A DNA stretch of 64,000 bases from Endozoicomonas_A sp049275935 (GCF_049275935.1 NZ_CP184830.1:4836001-4900000); one strand, 5' to 3'; numbered from the stretch's first letter, positions 1 through 8,926 are shown. The notes: generated by a model not told the origin, from the letters alone. Translations and numbers: made by a program.

Positions 1-1
1 A

Positions 2-634
2 CAGAGGCTTTATCGCGCCATTGTTGGCAAGCCTTCTCGCCAGACTCCGATTTTTCAGGAAAGTATAGAGAGTATTACAGTGAATCCATACTGGCGGGTA
101 CCTAGCTCTATTTCCTCGACTTCGATATTGAGGAGGGCTCAGAAAGATCCTGCATTCCTGAAACGTGAGGGTTTTTCTGTGTATGAAAGTTGGAAGTCAA
201 CTGCAAGAGAGCTGGATCCTGACACGATTAACTGGAAAAAATACAATCGCAGAGTCTTTCCCTATCGTCTGGAGCAGAAGCCGGGGAAGGTGAATCCACT
301 GGGCAAATATAAGCTCGACTCTCCCAATGCCTACAGTATTTACCTGCATGATACTGACAAGCCGGATCTTTTTAAGGAATCTGTCAGAGCCTTCAGTTCC
401 GGTTGCACCCGGGTTGAAAATATTGAACATTTAATTGGCAATATTCTTAAAAGCCAGGGAATGGAAAATGAAGCAAGGACTTTGCAAGCCACTTCGGAGA
501 CGGGCAAGTTAAAACTCAGAAAGCCTGTTCCACTCTATTTTGTTTACTTCACTGCCTGGCCAGACAGTCATGGTCGTGTCCGCTTCAGGCAGGATATCTA
601 CAATCTGGATGATGCATTACTGTCCGGACTGTAA
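2..634 (+). CDS. ldtD: L,D-transpeptidase, YcbB/LdtD type (5' truncated by window edge)
   Basis: The reading frame is open from the first bases of the window, so this is the C-terminal part of a longer gene; the GTG at 80 is internal. LdtD-type enzymes are periplasmic and make 3-3 (meso-DAP to meso-DAP) cross-links in peptidoglycan. The visible part has the family's conserved VGKPSRQTP and NPYWRVP stretches at the head of the YkuD catalytic domain. These are followed by a YLHDTDKP histidine motif and the SSGCTRVE motif holding the catalytic cysteine. The N-terminal membrane segment and peptidoglycan-binding domain lie outside the window. An imperfect hairpin follows the stop. Family assignment is firm; the exact orthologue name is less so. 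Confidence 0.88.
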   Translation, partial: QRLYRAIVGKPSRQTPIFQESIESITVNPYWRVPSSISSTSILRRAQKDPAFLKREGFSVYESWKSTARELDPDTINWKKYNRRVFPYRLEQKPGKVNPLGKYKLDSPNAYSIYLHDTDKPDLFKESVRAFSSGCTRVENIEHLIGNILKSQGMENEARTLQATSETGKLKLRKPVPLYFVYFTAWPDSHGRVRFRQDIYNLDDALLSGL

Positions 635-725
635 TTGCAACCACTGGAGACGTTCGAATTTTCTTCGCCACGAGCATTTGAAGTTGGTATCCTGAAGGGA
701 TTGATTGGAATATCTCCATGGATTA

Positions 726-751
726 ACACTCTGCTGCGCAGGGTGTTTTAG
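726..751 (+). terminator. Possible terminator after the L,D-transpeptidase
   Basis: A 9-bp stem (one G-U pair) with a 3-nt loop, 726-734 pairing with 738-746, followed by TTTTA. The T-run is short, so efficiency is uncertain. Confidence 0.4.
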
Positions 752-768
752 CTGACAAGAGTTTTCGG

Positions 769-1563
769 ATGACTGCCAAGACAGCTGCTGTATCTTCTAT
801 ACCTCAGACCCATCGTCAGGAATTGATTGTTGATTTGATTCGTCAGCATGGCTTTATGACGACCGATGAATTGGTGCAACACTTTAAAGTGGCTGCCCAA
901 ACGATTCGCAGAGATTTGAATGAGCTGGACAAAAAGAACCTGATCTCAAGGCATCACGGTGGTGCAGGTATGCCGTCCAGTAGTACAGTCAACACGGCTT
1001 ATTCAGAGCGCAAGATGAGCCTGAGTGAAGAAAAGGCTTGTATTGCTGCCGAGCTGGTAAAAAGAATCCCCGATGGTGCATCACTGTTTATCAATATCGG
1101 TACTTCAACTGAAGCTGTGGCCAGGGCATTGTTGAATCACAAGGCGTTAAGAGTCGTTACCAATAACCTTCATGTGGCGTCAATTTTGCTACAGCGCGAA
1201 GACTTTACCGTTGTCATTGCAGGGGGGGAAGTCCGTAATCGTGATGGCGGTATTGTCGGTCAGGCAACCCGGGATTTTATTGAGCAATTCAGAGTGGATT
1301 ATGCCGTCATGGGCATCAGTGGCATCGATATGGACGGTGCCCTGATGGACTTCGATTACCATGAAGTCAGGGTCGCTCAGGCCATGATTGGTAATGCCAA
1401 ACACTGTTTCCTGGCAGCGGATCACAGTAAATATGGTCGCAGTGCTATGGTCAGGCTGGGTCATCTTGAGCAGATTGATGTCCTGTTCACGGATGTTGAG
1501 CCACCTGAGCCGCTTAAAGAGGTTATGGCAAATTGCGCGATAGAGATGGTAATTTGCGAATAA
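769..1563 (+). CDS. glpR: DeoR-family repressor, GlpR type
   Basis: A 264-aa protein with an N-terminal DeoR helix-turn-helix at about residues 16-70 (LVQHFKVAAQTIRRDLNELD, then RHHGGA). It continues into the ribose-5-phosphate-isomerase-like sensor domain (NIGTSTEAVARALL, VTNNLHVASIL, then FLAADHSKYGR). Length and motifs match GlpR, which represses glycerol-3-phosphate uptake and catabolism genes in gammaproteobacteria. No glp catabolic gene is adjacent; the nearest related gene is the aquaglyceroporin at 17.6 kb. The assigned ligand is therefore inferred from sequence resemblance only. The gene stands alone between an L,D-transpeptidase gene and a convergent accessory gene. The Shine-Dalgarno sequence before the ATG is weak. 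Confidence 0.8.
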   Translation: MTAKTAAVSSIPQTHRQELIVDLIRQHGFMTTDELVQHFKVAAQTIRRDLNELDKKNLISRHHGGAGMPSSSTVNTAYSERKMSLSEEKACIAAELVKRIPDGASLFINIGTSTEAVARALLNHKALRVVTNNLHVASILLQREDFTVVIAGGEVRNRDGGIVGQATRDFIEQFRVDYAVMGISGIDMDGALMDFDYHEVRVAQAMIGNAKHCFLAADHSKYGRSAMVRLGHLEQIDVLFTDVEPPEPLKEVMANCAIEMVICE

Positions 1564-1584
1564 CGGATCACTGTCGCTCATAAA

Positions 1585-1756
1585 AAGTGCTTTTACTCAA
1601 AAAAAGGTTAATGGTTAAAGAGAACCAAAAAGCACTTGTAGCCATACCAGATTAAATTTTCATCCGTTAAAGGACTTTCAACCATATACTAACCAGAATA
1701 CGGCGGACTTTCAGGTGAAGAAGAACAAGCTCTTATCTCAGAGATTAAAGTCCGCT
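1585..1756. repeat. Two inverted repeats in the glpR / RING-gene convergent gap
   Basis: First hairpin: a perfect 10-bp stem, 1585-1594 with 1628-1637. Second hairpin: a perfect 9-bp stem, 1703-1711 with 1747-1755, ending just before the stop of the minus-strand RING gene. They probably end transcription of the two convergent genes. Neither has a clear T-run. Confidence 0.4.
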
Positions 1757-1759
1757 AGC

Positions 1760-2125
1760 TTATATGCTATCGCTATTTATGAAGTTGACGCGAGCTTGAA
1801 ACAACAAATTTAACATATACAAAGTATTAAGGTCTGGACCCTCCGGGTGCTGGATAGATGTGACGTTATCAGCTTCTATCAAGAAATGAACAGGTGAGTC
1901 CTCTCGCTGGGTTGTCCTTTCCTTGAGGGGAGTCCTACACATAGGACATACATCACCATGCTCTAGCCAGGTTACCAGGCAGGATGTGTGAAAATTGTGG
2001 GCGCATTTGGTAACCGATACTTCTTTTTCTGCAAAACTAAAATAACAAACAGGACATTCGTCCTCTTTCATATATTCAGTAGCGGGCCAGTAATATTGGT
2101 CAGAAGGGCTCGTGATTACGTTCAT
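1760..2125 (-). CDS. Small RING-H2 zinc-finger protein (eukaryotic-type E3 ligase fold)
   Basis: A 121-aa protein with a complete RING-H2 spacing: C24-x2-C27-x13-C41-x1-H43-x2-H46-x2-C49-x10-C60-x2-C63. It also has the W53 and the P61 inside the last Cys pair (CPMC) that E3 ligases use to contact E2 enzymes. RING-H2 proteins in eukaryotes are ubiquitin ligases; bacteria have no ubiquitin system, so a bacterial copy is usually read as a host-directed effector. No Sec signal or membrane segment is seen, and the C-terminal 55 residues match nothing I recognise. The ATG at 2125 has a good ribosome site (CAGGAGT, about 8 nt upstream). Domain call is firm from the motif; ligase activity and secretion are inference. 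Confidence 0.85.
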   Translation of the reverse strand: MNVITSPSDQYYWPATEYMKEDECPVCYFSFAEKEVSVTKCAHNFHTSCLVTWLEHGDVCPMCRTPLKERTTQREDSPVHFLIEADNVTSIQHPEGPDLNTLYMLNLLFQARVNFINSDSI

Positions 2126-2249
2126 AATATTTACTCCTGTTTACTTGGCTTATATTTTTTAGACCTGCGTTATCTCTTTTAGTTCCCTGGTCCTCTGCAT
2201 TTTTGGTGGTTATTGAAAAGCGGTAACGATGTAATCGGAGTTGCAACGT

Positions 2250-2307
2250 CAATCGTGTTTTCCAACTCCCGTAATAAGCATGAAGTTATGAGCTTTAAGA
2301 CAAGCAA
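2250..2307 (+). repeat. Half copy of the 125-bp palindromic repeat (family A)
   Basis: This stretch matches the left half of the repeat at 8758-8880 (shared core: ATCGTG.TTT.C.AACTCCCG, then AGCATG and AGC.TTAAG.CAAG.AAGG-like bases). It then breaks off directly into a terminator-like hairpin. The right half is missing. It lies in the roughly 300-bp gap between the RING gene and the 3' end of rne, which holds no gene. Confidence 0.6.
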
Positions 2308-2334
2308 GGAGAGGCATGGCCTCTCCTTTTTTTA
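2306..2334 (+). terminator. Rho-independent terminator, plus strand, with no obvious gene
   Basis: A perfect 8-bp GC-rich stem (2308-2315 with 2319-2326; AA/TT extends it), a 3-nt loop, then seven or more T. It points rightward, but both neighbouring genes run leftward. It may guard against antisense transcription into rne or end a short RNA. Confidence 0.6.
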
Positions 2335-2395
2335 TGGGTGTCATTACAATCTGACAGTGTTGAAATGATGAACTCTCATCAGTGGAGTCATAACA

Positions 2396-2421
2396 GCCCG
2401 ATGATTGCTCACCGGGCTTGA
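2396..2421 (-). terminator. Weak terminator-like hairpin after rne
   Basis: Inverted repeat AGCCCG...CGGGCT a few bases beyond the rne stop codon. There is no T-run on the minus strand, so it may act as a 3' end stabiliser rather than as a terminator. Confidence 0.35.
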
Positions 2422-2424
2422 TTA

Positions 2425-5376
2425 TTAATTCTCCTGTGATGCAGAGACTGCAGGTTGCTCATCTTCAGATGGCTTGCTTTCGGGCTGCTGGGCTGTTGAA
2501 GCCTGCTGTTGCTCCTGACGACGCTTCATGCGAGGGTCGTTGTGGGCCCTGCTGCGTCTGCGGCGGGGGGCAGGTTCTTCTTTCTTGCTGAACTCAACAA
2601 TATTTGATGTTGGCTCAGCTGCAGCCTCAGGTTTGGCAGCTTTGCGTGCCTCCTGCTGTTGAGGTGCTGCTTCAGCAACCGGTTCTGGAGCGACTTCCCT
2701 GCTGGTCTCAATCACTGGAGCTGCGGGTCTGGCAGGTTCTTCTGCTTTTTCGACTGTGGGCTCAATGCTTTGCTGAACCGGAACATTTGGCTGCTGAAGA
2801 GGGGATGCTTCCCTGTGGCTGCTGGCAGCGACTGCCTTGGCCATTTCAGTCATGCGAGGCGCTGCAGTTTCAGGTGCCTCAACAACTGGTGGGTTAGCAG
2901 GTCGGGTATCTTCAGCCTGAGGCTTCTGCCCGTTGGCAGGAGCTGCCTTGCTAACCGCTTCCTCAGCCTGTCTTGTTGCTGGCGTTTCGGCAATAGCATC
3001 GACCCTTTCTGGCTGGTGGGATGCTTTCTGTTCAGATTCTCTGGCAGCCATCTTTTCAGTCGGTGCTTTCAGTGGGGCTTCTACTTCCTGAGAGGCCCTT
3101 AGGTCCTGCTGAAGAGCCGGTTTAGCACTCTGTTTTTGAGAGGTCTGTTCTACAGGTTCTTTTACAGCTGCACTCCTTCTGGCGGCAGCAGGTTGCGATG
3201 GTACTTCCGTCTTGCCTTCTTCAGGCTGAGACAGAGAGGGTAGTGAGGGCTGTTCCAGTTGGCTACGATCTCTCTGGGAGGGACGGTTGTTTCTTCTGCG
3301 ATGTGCAGAGCCGGGACGACGACGGCGACGGTTATCTTCCTGCTGCTCGGAAATGGCCTGATCCTGATGTTTCTGATCTGTCAGAGGCTCACGGCGATCT
3401 CTTCTTTCCTGTTGCTGGCGACGAGAGCTGCGCTCCTCAGGCTGCTGGCGAGCAACGCGTTCCTGACGGGGCGAGTTGTCTCTTCTCTCGTCCTGTTGGC
3501 GACTACTGCGACGGCGCTCATTCCGAGCCTGACGATCATCAGCCTGCTCTTTGCGGTGCGGTGGCTTGTTGCGTTGCTGGCGTTGGCCACGATGATCTCG
3601 CTGCTGAGAGTCGCGCTGTTGATTATTGCGATCTCTTGGCTGGCGCTGCTGAGGAGCAGGCTTTTGGGTTTCAGCCTGGGTAGGCTTTTGTGAGGCTTCT
3701 TCGGCCGTAAAAAGACCACCAATTGCTTTGACAAAAGACTTCAGCAGGCCTTGTTTTTCAGCCAGAGCGGGTGCGGGTTGAGATGGAGCTACGTTTTTAA
3801 CCGCCGCTTCCTGACGTGGAGTTGCCCTGGTCTGTGAAGAGGTTACTTTTTCTTCCTGTGGCTCGTCGGCAGTGATGATTTCGTAGCTGCTCTCGGAGCC
3901 TTCCAGCACGTGATCATCTCTCAGACGCTGTACGTCGTAATGCGGTGTTTCCAGGTTTGGATTGGGAATCGCAACAATGCGAATCTTGTGACGCTTCTCA
4001 ATCTTGGCGATGGTCTGGCGTTTCTCATTCAACAGGAAGGCAGCAACAGCGACCGGCACCTGGGCACGGATTTCAGAAGTCTTGTCTTTGAGAGCTTCTT
4101 CTTCCATCAGGCGCAGGATTGACAGGGCCAGGGATTCAATATCACGGATAGTGCCCTGGCCAGAGCATCTTGGGCAGACCACACCGCTGGTTTCACCCAG
4201 TGACGGGCGCAGACGCTGGCGAGACATTTCCAGCAGTCCGAAAAGAGAAATACGTCCGGTCTGCACGCGTGCGCGATCCATGGAGAGTGCCTGACGAATG
4301 CGATTCTCGACTTCACGCTGATTGCGGTTGTGGCTCATGTCGATGAAGTCGATCACGATCAGCCCGCCGATATCACGGAGCCTGAGCTGACGGGCGATTT
4401 CATCGGCCGCTTCCAGGTTGGTGTTGAGTGCCGTTTCTTCAATATCGCCACCACGGGTTGCCCGGGCGGAGTTAATATCTATGGAAACCAGGGCTTCAGT
4501 GGGGTCAATGACAATGGAACCACCCGAAGGCAGCTCAACTTCACGCTGAAAAGCTGTTTCGATCTGAGATTCGATCTGGAAGCGGTTGAACAGCGGGATG
4601 CTGTCTTTGTATAGCTTGACCTTGTGCTGGTACTGGGGCATAACCTGCGTGATGAAATCCACTGCTTCGTCAAATACGCTGGATTTGTCGATCAGAACTT
4701 CGCCAATGTCCTGACGCAGATAGTCCCTGATTGCCCGGATAATGACGTTGCTTTCCTGGTAAATCAGCATAGGTGCTGGCTTTTGTGCCGCATCCTTGAT
4801 GGAACTCCAGAGTTGAAGCAGGTAATCGAGGTCCCACTGCAGTTCATCTCCGGAGCAACCGAGACCTGCTGTGCGGACAATAACACCCATTTCGGAAGGG
4901 ATCTTGAGGTTGCTCAGGATTTCACGGAGTTCAGCCCGTTCATTACCCTCGATGCGACGCGAAATGCCGCCGGCTCTTGGGTTGTTGGGCATCAGAACCA
5001 GATAACGACCGGCCAGACTGACCAGCGTCGTGAGAGCAGCGCCCTTATTGCCGCGCTCTTCCTTATCTACCTGAACAATGACTTCCTGCCCCTCTTTGAT
5101 AACGTCCCTGATGTTGGGGCGACCACCTTGATGAGGGGAGCTGAAGTATTCCCTGGAGATCTCCTTAAGGGGGAGGAATCCGTGACGTTCAGCACCAAAA
5201 TCGACAAAAGCTGCTTCCAGGCTGGGTTCAACCCGGGTGATTTTTCCTTTGTAGATGTTGGCTTTTTTCTGTTTACGAGCGCCGGACTCGATGTCCAGAT
5301 CGTAAAGGCGCTGGCCATCAACCAGCGCGACGCGCAACTCTTCAGACTGAGTTGCGTTGATTAACATTCTCTTCAT
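2425..5376 (-). CDS. rne: Ribonuclease E
   Basis: A 983-aa endoribonuclease that starts decay of most mRNAs, processes rRNA and tRNA precursors, and scaffolds the RNA degradosome at the inner membrane. The N-terminal half is strongly conserved. It starts MKRMLINATQSEELRVALVDG, has an S1 RNA-binding domain (about residues 35-125), the DNase I-like catalytic part with SIDINSARATRG and LIVIDFIDM, and the zinc-link CPRCSGQGT near residue 405. Residues beyond about 510 are low-complexity: an Arg/Gln-rich stretch (about 590-740) of the RNA-binding type, then Ala/Pro/Glu-rich sequence. The C-terminus is poorly conserved in the family, as usual. The gene is divergent from rluC, as in Pseudomonas and E. 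coli. Rne normally autoregulates through its long 5' leader. Confidence 0.97.
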   Translation of the reverse strand: MKRMLINATQSEELRVALVDGQRLYDLDIESGARKQKKANIYKGKITRVEPSLEAAFVDFGAERHGFLPLKEISREYFSSPHQGGRPNIRDVIKEGQEVIVQVDKEERGNKGAALTTLVSLAGRYLVLMPNNPRAGGISRRIEGNERAELREILSNLKIPSEMGVIVRTAGLGCSGDELQWDLDYLLQLWSSIKDAAQKPAPMLIYQESNVIIRAIRDYLRQDIGEVLIDKSSVFDEAVDFITQVMPQYQHKVKLYKDSIPLFNRFQIESQIETAFQREVELPSGGSIVIDPTEALVSIDINSARATRGGDIEETALNTNLEAADEIARQLRLRDIGGLIVIDFIDMSHNRNQREVENRIRQALSMDRARVQTGRISLFGLLEMSRQRLRPSLGETSGVVCPRCSGQGTIRDIESLALSILRLMEEEALKDKTSEIRAQVPVAVAAFLLNEKRQTIAKIEKRHKIRIVAIPNPNLETPHYDVQRLRDDHVLEGSESSYEIITADEPQEEKVTSSQTRATPRQEAAVKNVAPSQPAPALAEKQGLLKSFVKAIGGLFTAEEASQKPTQAETQKPAPQQRQPRDRNNQQRDSQQRDHRGQRQQRNKPPHRKEQADDRQARNERRRSSRQQDERRDNSPRQERVARQQPEERSSRRQQQERRDRREPLTDQKHQDQAISEQQEDNRRRRRPGSAHRRRNNRPSQRDRSQLEQPSLPSLSQPEEGKTEVPSQPAAARRSAAVKEPVEQTSQKQSAKPALQQDLRASQEVEAPLKAPTEKMAARESEQKASHQPERVDAIAETPATRQAEEAVSKAAPANGQKPQAEDTRPANPPVVEAPETAAPRMTEMAKAVAASSHREASPLQQPNVPVQQSIEPTVEKAEEPARPAAPVIETSREVAPEPVAEAAPQQQEARKAAKPEAAAEPTSNIVEFSKKEEPAPRRRRSRAHNDPRMKRRQEQQQASTAQQPESKPSEDEQPAVSASQEN

Positions 5377-5947
5377 AGAGTACCGAATACATTAAGAGGC
5401 TATCCTCTCAAGCCGGCACTGCCCGTTTTCTTGTCTTCCGGTCCGTCACTGATGCGGAACTGCCGGTTTATAATCTGTGCTATCAGGGTTACTTCCCAGT
5501 ACTTCTTTAACCAGCTTTGTAACTATTTAGCATCAAACCGGTGACCAGGTCTTAATTCAGACGGGTCACCCTGGGCGGGGAAATTCAGTTTTACCGGGAA
5601 TTTTCGGCGTTTATCGATAGCGATTGGCTCGATAAAAAAGTAGGCCGATTATAATGTCAATCTTCCCGGAGTTCTCCTCACGCCCGGAATCCGGGGGTGC
5701 ACTGCTTGACAGAGAGTAGCGCTGTTTATCTTACACGGCTGGGCCGTGATGGTGTTTCATCTGTCCTGAGTGTCATCGGCTCTGGTTCAAGTGGCTTTAT
5801 GGCTCTTTCGTACTTGCCAATTCCGCTGTCGGCCGCTCTCAGGATTCGTAAATCGAACTGCCTACTCGTATATGCATAAGGCAGTGCAACAACTATACCA
5901 GTAATCTGTAAGTGCTTCAAATGACGGAAAGCTGATACTATAGCGCA
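5377..5947. other. Divergent rne / rluC intergenic region
   Basis: 571 bp without a gene. It should hold the promoters of rne and rluC and the long rne leader through which RNase E autoregulates in other gammaproteobacteria. A palindromic ATTATAAT around 5647-5654 offers a -10 hexamer on both strands, but I see no well-spaced -35 box. I cannot define the leader structure by eye. Confidence 0.4.
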
Positions 5948-6931
5948 ATGGATAGACATCAGAACGACTCCCGGCAAGCCGGAGAACCCCGCCCAGCGGT
6001 AAAAATGATCAATATTGACAGCGAAGATGCCGGGCAACGGGTCGATAATTATCTGGTACGGATTCTCAAAGGTGTGCCCAAAACCCGGGTTTACAGAATC
6101 ATCCGTAAAGGTGAAGTACGAGTAAACAAAAAGCGCGTAACTGCAGATTACCGGCTTCAGGATGGAGATCTGTTAAGGGTTCCACCTGTCAGGATTTCTG
6201 AAAAGGCTCCCATGGCAACGCCTGGGGCTGTTATTATCCAGAAGCTGGAAGATGCCATCCTCTATGAAGACAAATCTCTGATTATCATCAATAAGCCAGC
6301 CGGTATTGCTGTTCATGGTGGCAGTGGTATCTCCTATGGCGTTATTGAGACTTTGAGAAACATCCGTCCTCAGGATCGAAGTTTGGAACTGGTGCATCGT
6401 TTGGACCGGGATACCTCGGGCTGCCTGATGATTGCCAGAAAGCGAAGCATGCTTCGTTATCTTCATGCTCAGCTGAAGGAAGATAAAATCAGTAAAATCT
6501 ACAACGCCCTCGTCCTGGGTCGCTGGCCGAGCAGGAAAGTTCTTGTGAATGCCCCTTTGCTGAAAAATACCCTTCGATCCGGAGAGCGGATGGTGACGGT
6601 GGATTTAGAGGGTAAGCGTTCAAAAACCCTTTATCAGGTGCTTGAGAGATTCAGTTGCGCCAATGAAGCAGCCACTCTGGTAGAGGCCAGTCCGGTTACC
6701 GGTAGAACGCACCAGATCAGGGTGCATTGTCTGCACGCCGGGTACCCGATTCTTGGAGATGATAAATACACGCCAGATGAAGATAATAAACGATTCAGGC
6801 AGTTCGGGTTGAAGCGACTGTTTCTTCATGCCGCCAAACTAAAGCTGGTTCTGCCGGATGGCCAGTCTTTGACAATTGATGCCCCTTTGCCGGAAGATCT
6901 TGAGGATGTACTTGAGACGATCAGGAATTAA
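5948..6931 (+). CDS. rluC: 23S rRNA pseudouridine synthase RluC
   Basis: A 327-aa enzyme converting uridines 955, 2504 and 2580 (E. coli numbering) of 23S rRNA to pseudouridine. The N-terminal S4 RNA-binding domain is visible (DAGQRVDNYL, GEVRVNKKRV, about residues 26-90). It is followed by the RluA-family catalytic domain with the HRLDRDTSG motif, whose Asp is catalytic, and the GRTHQIRVH motif. The first about 20 residues are poorly conserved, so translation could also begin at the internal ATG of MINIDSED. It is divergent from rne and followed after 76 bp by the HAD phosphatase, the same order as in Pseudomonas. Confidence 0.95.
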   Translation: MDRHQNDSRQAGEPRPAVKMINIDSEDAGQRVDNYLVRILKGVPKTRVYRIIRKGEVRVNKKRVTADYRLQDGDLLRVPPVRISEKAPMATPGAVIIQKLEDAILYEDKSLIIINKPAGIAVHGGSGISYGVIETLRNIRPQDRSLELVHRLDRDTSGCLMIARKRSMLRYLHAQLKEDKISKIYNALVLGRWPSRKVLVNAPLLKNTLRSGERMVTVDLEGKRSKTLYQVLERFSCANEAATLVEASPVTGRTHQIRVHCLHAGYPILGDDKYTPDEDNKRFRQFGLKRLFLHAAKLKLVLPDGQSLTIDAPLPEDLEDVLETIRN

Positions 6932-7007
6932 TATTTTTTTGGATATTGATGGCGTCTTTTTTTTTGTGTTACAGACATCTGGACAAGCAGTAGAAGATTG
7001 ATCAGGT

Positions 7008-7670
7008 ATGAAGGAAAGAAAAGAGTATTCACTGGTTGTATTTGACTGGGATGGAACCTTAATTGATTCTGTGCCCAATATCGTAACCGCCCTGGTCAGG
7101 GCGGCAGAGAACATGGTGTTGCCTGTTCTTTCAAATGAGACTTATAAAAGCATAATTGGACTGAGCCTGGGGGAGGCGGTTGCAAGACTCTATCCTGAGC
7201 TGGATGACGGGCAGGTCGCCGCTTATCGTGAAGCGTACCGGTTCTTTCATCTTAAGCTGGAGCAGAAGCCATCCCGTCCTTTCCCCGGGGTTACCCGGGG
7301 GTTGGAGCATCTGAAAGGTACGAGGATCAAAATGGCGGTGGCTACGGGTAAAAAAAGAGCGGGCCTGGAGCGCTCAATGACCGCTAACGGTTACCAGTCA
7401 TTCTTCGAGGCCAGTCGGACAGCCGATGATGCCCATTCCAAACCTCATCCGATGATGCTTGAACAGTTGCTTGCTGAGTTCGGTGTAACTGCAGATCAGG
7501 CGCTTATGGTTGGAGATTCCGGGTTTGATATGGCCATGGCTGCCAATGCTGGTATGGATAGTGTGGCAGTCACTTATGGCGCTCAGGATGAAAGCAAGCT
7601 GAAAGAGTATGATCCGGTGTATACGGTGGACTCTTTTGATGATTTGATTGATTGGCTGGGCAAACACTGA
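7008..7670 (+). CDS. HAD-superfamily phosphatase (Gph/PpaX-like)
   Basis: A 220-aa haloacid-dehalogenase hydrolase. Motif I is FDWDGTLIDS near residue 13, with the nucleophile Asp and the general acid/base Asp. Motif II is VATGKKRAG and motif IV is MVGDSGFDM. An alpha-helical cap domain follows motif I, as in phosphoglycolate phosphatase relatives. The substrate cannot be read from sequence. The position downstream of rluC and upstream of the S49 peptidase is conserved with Pseudomonas, so the three genes are probably co-transcribed. Confidence 0.85.
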   Translation: MKERKEYSLVVFDWDGTLIDSVPNIVTALVRAAENMVLPVLSNETYKSIIGLSLGEAVARLYPELDDGQVAAYREAYRFFHLKLEQKPSRPFPGVTRGLEHLKGTRIKMAVATGKKRAGLERSMTANGYQSFFEASRTADDAHSKPHPMMLEQLLAEFGVTADQALMVGDSGFDMAMAANAGMDSVAVTYGAQDESKLKEYDPVYTVDSFDDLIDWLGKH

Positions 7671-7752
7671 CAGTCATAGAAAAAGAACTTTTTTTGTGCT
7701 CCGTTCGAATAAGGGACAGAGAAGTTTGTTGAAAATAGCAGGAGTGAGTTGA

Positions 7753-8739
7753 GTGAGTAGTTCATGGAATGAGAGTGATGACTATGAACAGTCAGGTGAT
7801 AAAGAAGGGCGTGCCTGGAAGCTGGTTGAGAACCTGGCCCAGGGTGCTTTGAAAGAGCAGCGTCGTGCACGTCGCTGGGGGATTTTCTTCAAGCTTCTGA
7901 CTTTTATCTGGTTGTTTGTATCCGTTGGTGTTTTCTACAACGCCATGCATGTAGATCTTTCTGGTGCTCCAGCCAGTGCATCCCATACTGCCCTTGTAGA
8001 GTTGGACGGTGTTATCGGAACCGATGATGTCAATGCCGACTCTGTGGTTACCGGGCTGCGTGCAGCCTTTGAAGATAAAGGTACCAAGGGGGTTATTCTT
8101 CGTATTAACAGCCCCGGTGGCAGCCCGGTTCAGTCTGGCTATATCTATGACGAGATCAGGCGGCTGAGAGGCTTGTATCCTAAGACTCCCCTCTACGCAG
8201 TAGTCATGGATATCGGTGCTTCTGGTGGCTACTACGTGGCGGCGGCGGCAGATAAGATTTATGCAGATAAAGCCAGTCTGGTCGGTTCCATTGGAGTGAT
8301 TTCTTCCGGTTTTGGCTTTGTCGAGGCTATGAAAAAGCTGGGCGTGACCCGCCGTAACTATACGGCAGGTGAGTTCAAAGCCTTCAATGACCCCTTTCAG
8401 CCCGAGGACTTTGAAGCGACTCAGCGCTGGCAGCAGTCTCTGGATACGATCCACAATCAATTTATTAATGTCGTAAAACAGGGGCGTGGTGATCGTCTGT
8501 CTGATAATAAAGATATCTTTTCCGGCATGGTCTGGACAGGAGAACAGGCAATAAAACTGGGTTTGCTGGATGGTCTGGGTAGTGCCGGTTATGTAGCACG
8601 CGAAGTAATTGGTGAAGAAGAAATTGTCGACTTTTCTCTGCGTTTGACTCCTTTCGAGCGTTTTGCGAGAGATTTTGGTGCCGGGGTTGCTTCGACTGCG
8701 GTTAAGGTGCTTGGGTTGAACTCCTTATCGTTGCAGTGA
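7753..8739 (+). CDS. S49-family signal-peptide peptidase (SppA/SohB-like)
   Basis: A 328-aa inner-membrane serine protease with one membrane segment at about residues 45-65 and a periplasmic ClpP-fold domain. RINSPGGSPV, DIGASGGYYVAAAADKI (nucleophile Ser) and GEFKAFNDPF (probable general-base Lys) are the family's key sites. Such enzymes degrade cleaved signal peptides and other membrane-embedded peptides. The start is GTG at 7753, supported by AGGAGTG upstream. The length is that of the short, one-domain form, about half the size of E. coli SppA. It is the last gene of the rluC-HAD-peptidase run; a repeat element and terminator follow. Confidence 0.88.
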   Translation: MSSSWNESDDYEQSGDKEGRAWKLVENLAQGALKEQRRARRWGIFFKLLTFIWLFVSVGVFYNAMHVDLSGAPASASHTALVELDGVIGTDDVNADSVVTGLRAAFEDKGTKGVILRINSPGGSPVQSGYIYDEIRRLRGLYPKTPLYAVVMDIGASGGYYVAAAADKIYADKASLVGSIGVISSGFGFVEAMKKLGVTRRNYTAGEFKAFNDPFQPEDFEATQRWQQSLDTIHNQFINVVKQGRGDRLSDNKDIFSGMVWTGEQAIKLGLLDGLGSAGYVAREVIGEEEIVDFSLRLTPFERFARDFGAGVASTAVKVLGLNSLSLQ

Positions 8740-8757
8740 TGTTTTTTGAGTAAGACC

Positions 8758-8880
8758 CATCGTGCTTTCTAACTCCCGGGATGAGCATGGATATTTGAGC
8801 CTTAAAGCAAGGCGACGATCGCCAACGCAGGATTAAGGCTCAAATCTTCAGTGCAATAGGGAATTAGAAAGTTCGATTGG
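8758..8880 (+). repeat. Intergenic palindromic repeat, family A, full copy 1
   Basis: About 123 bp with imperfect terminal inverted repeats: ATCGTGCTTTCTAACTCCC at the left and a diverged complement (GGGAATTAGAAAGTTCGAT) at the right. GAGCCTTAA / TTAAGGCTC form an inner inverted pair around GACGATCG. A second full copy in the opposite orientation lies at 21246-21369 and a half copy at 2250-2307. It encodes nothing and carries no transposase. Confidence 0.75.
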
Positions 8881-8894
8881 TATAATTAAACCTG

Positions 8895-8926
8895 GAAAGG
8901 CCAGCGATTTGCTGGCCTTGTTTGTT
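8895..8926 (+). terminator. Terminator between the peptidase gene and the F-box gene
   Basis: A perfect 9-bp stem, 8897-8905 with 8911-8919, loop GATTT, then a T-rich GTTTGTTG. The same stem-loop recurs at 12048-12080. It may serve either of the convergent neighbouring genes. Confidence 0.6.

Noticed and set aside
3198..3734. Frames in the low-complexity part of rne
   Set aside because: They are reading-frame shadows of the Arg/Gln-rich C-terminal region of RNase E.
4624..5364. A 246-codon plus-strand frame opposite the start of rne
   Set aside because: It is antisense to the conserved catalytic part of RNase E and looks like no protein.
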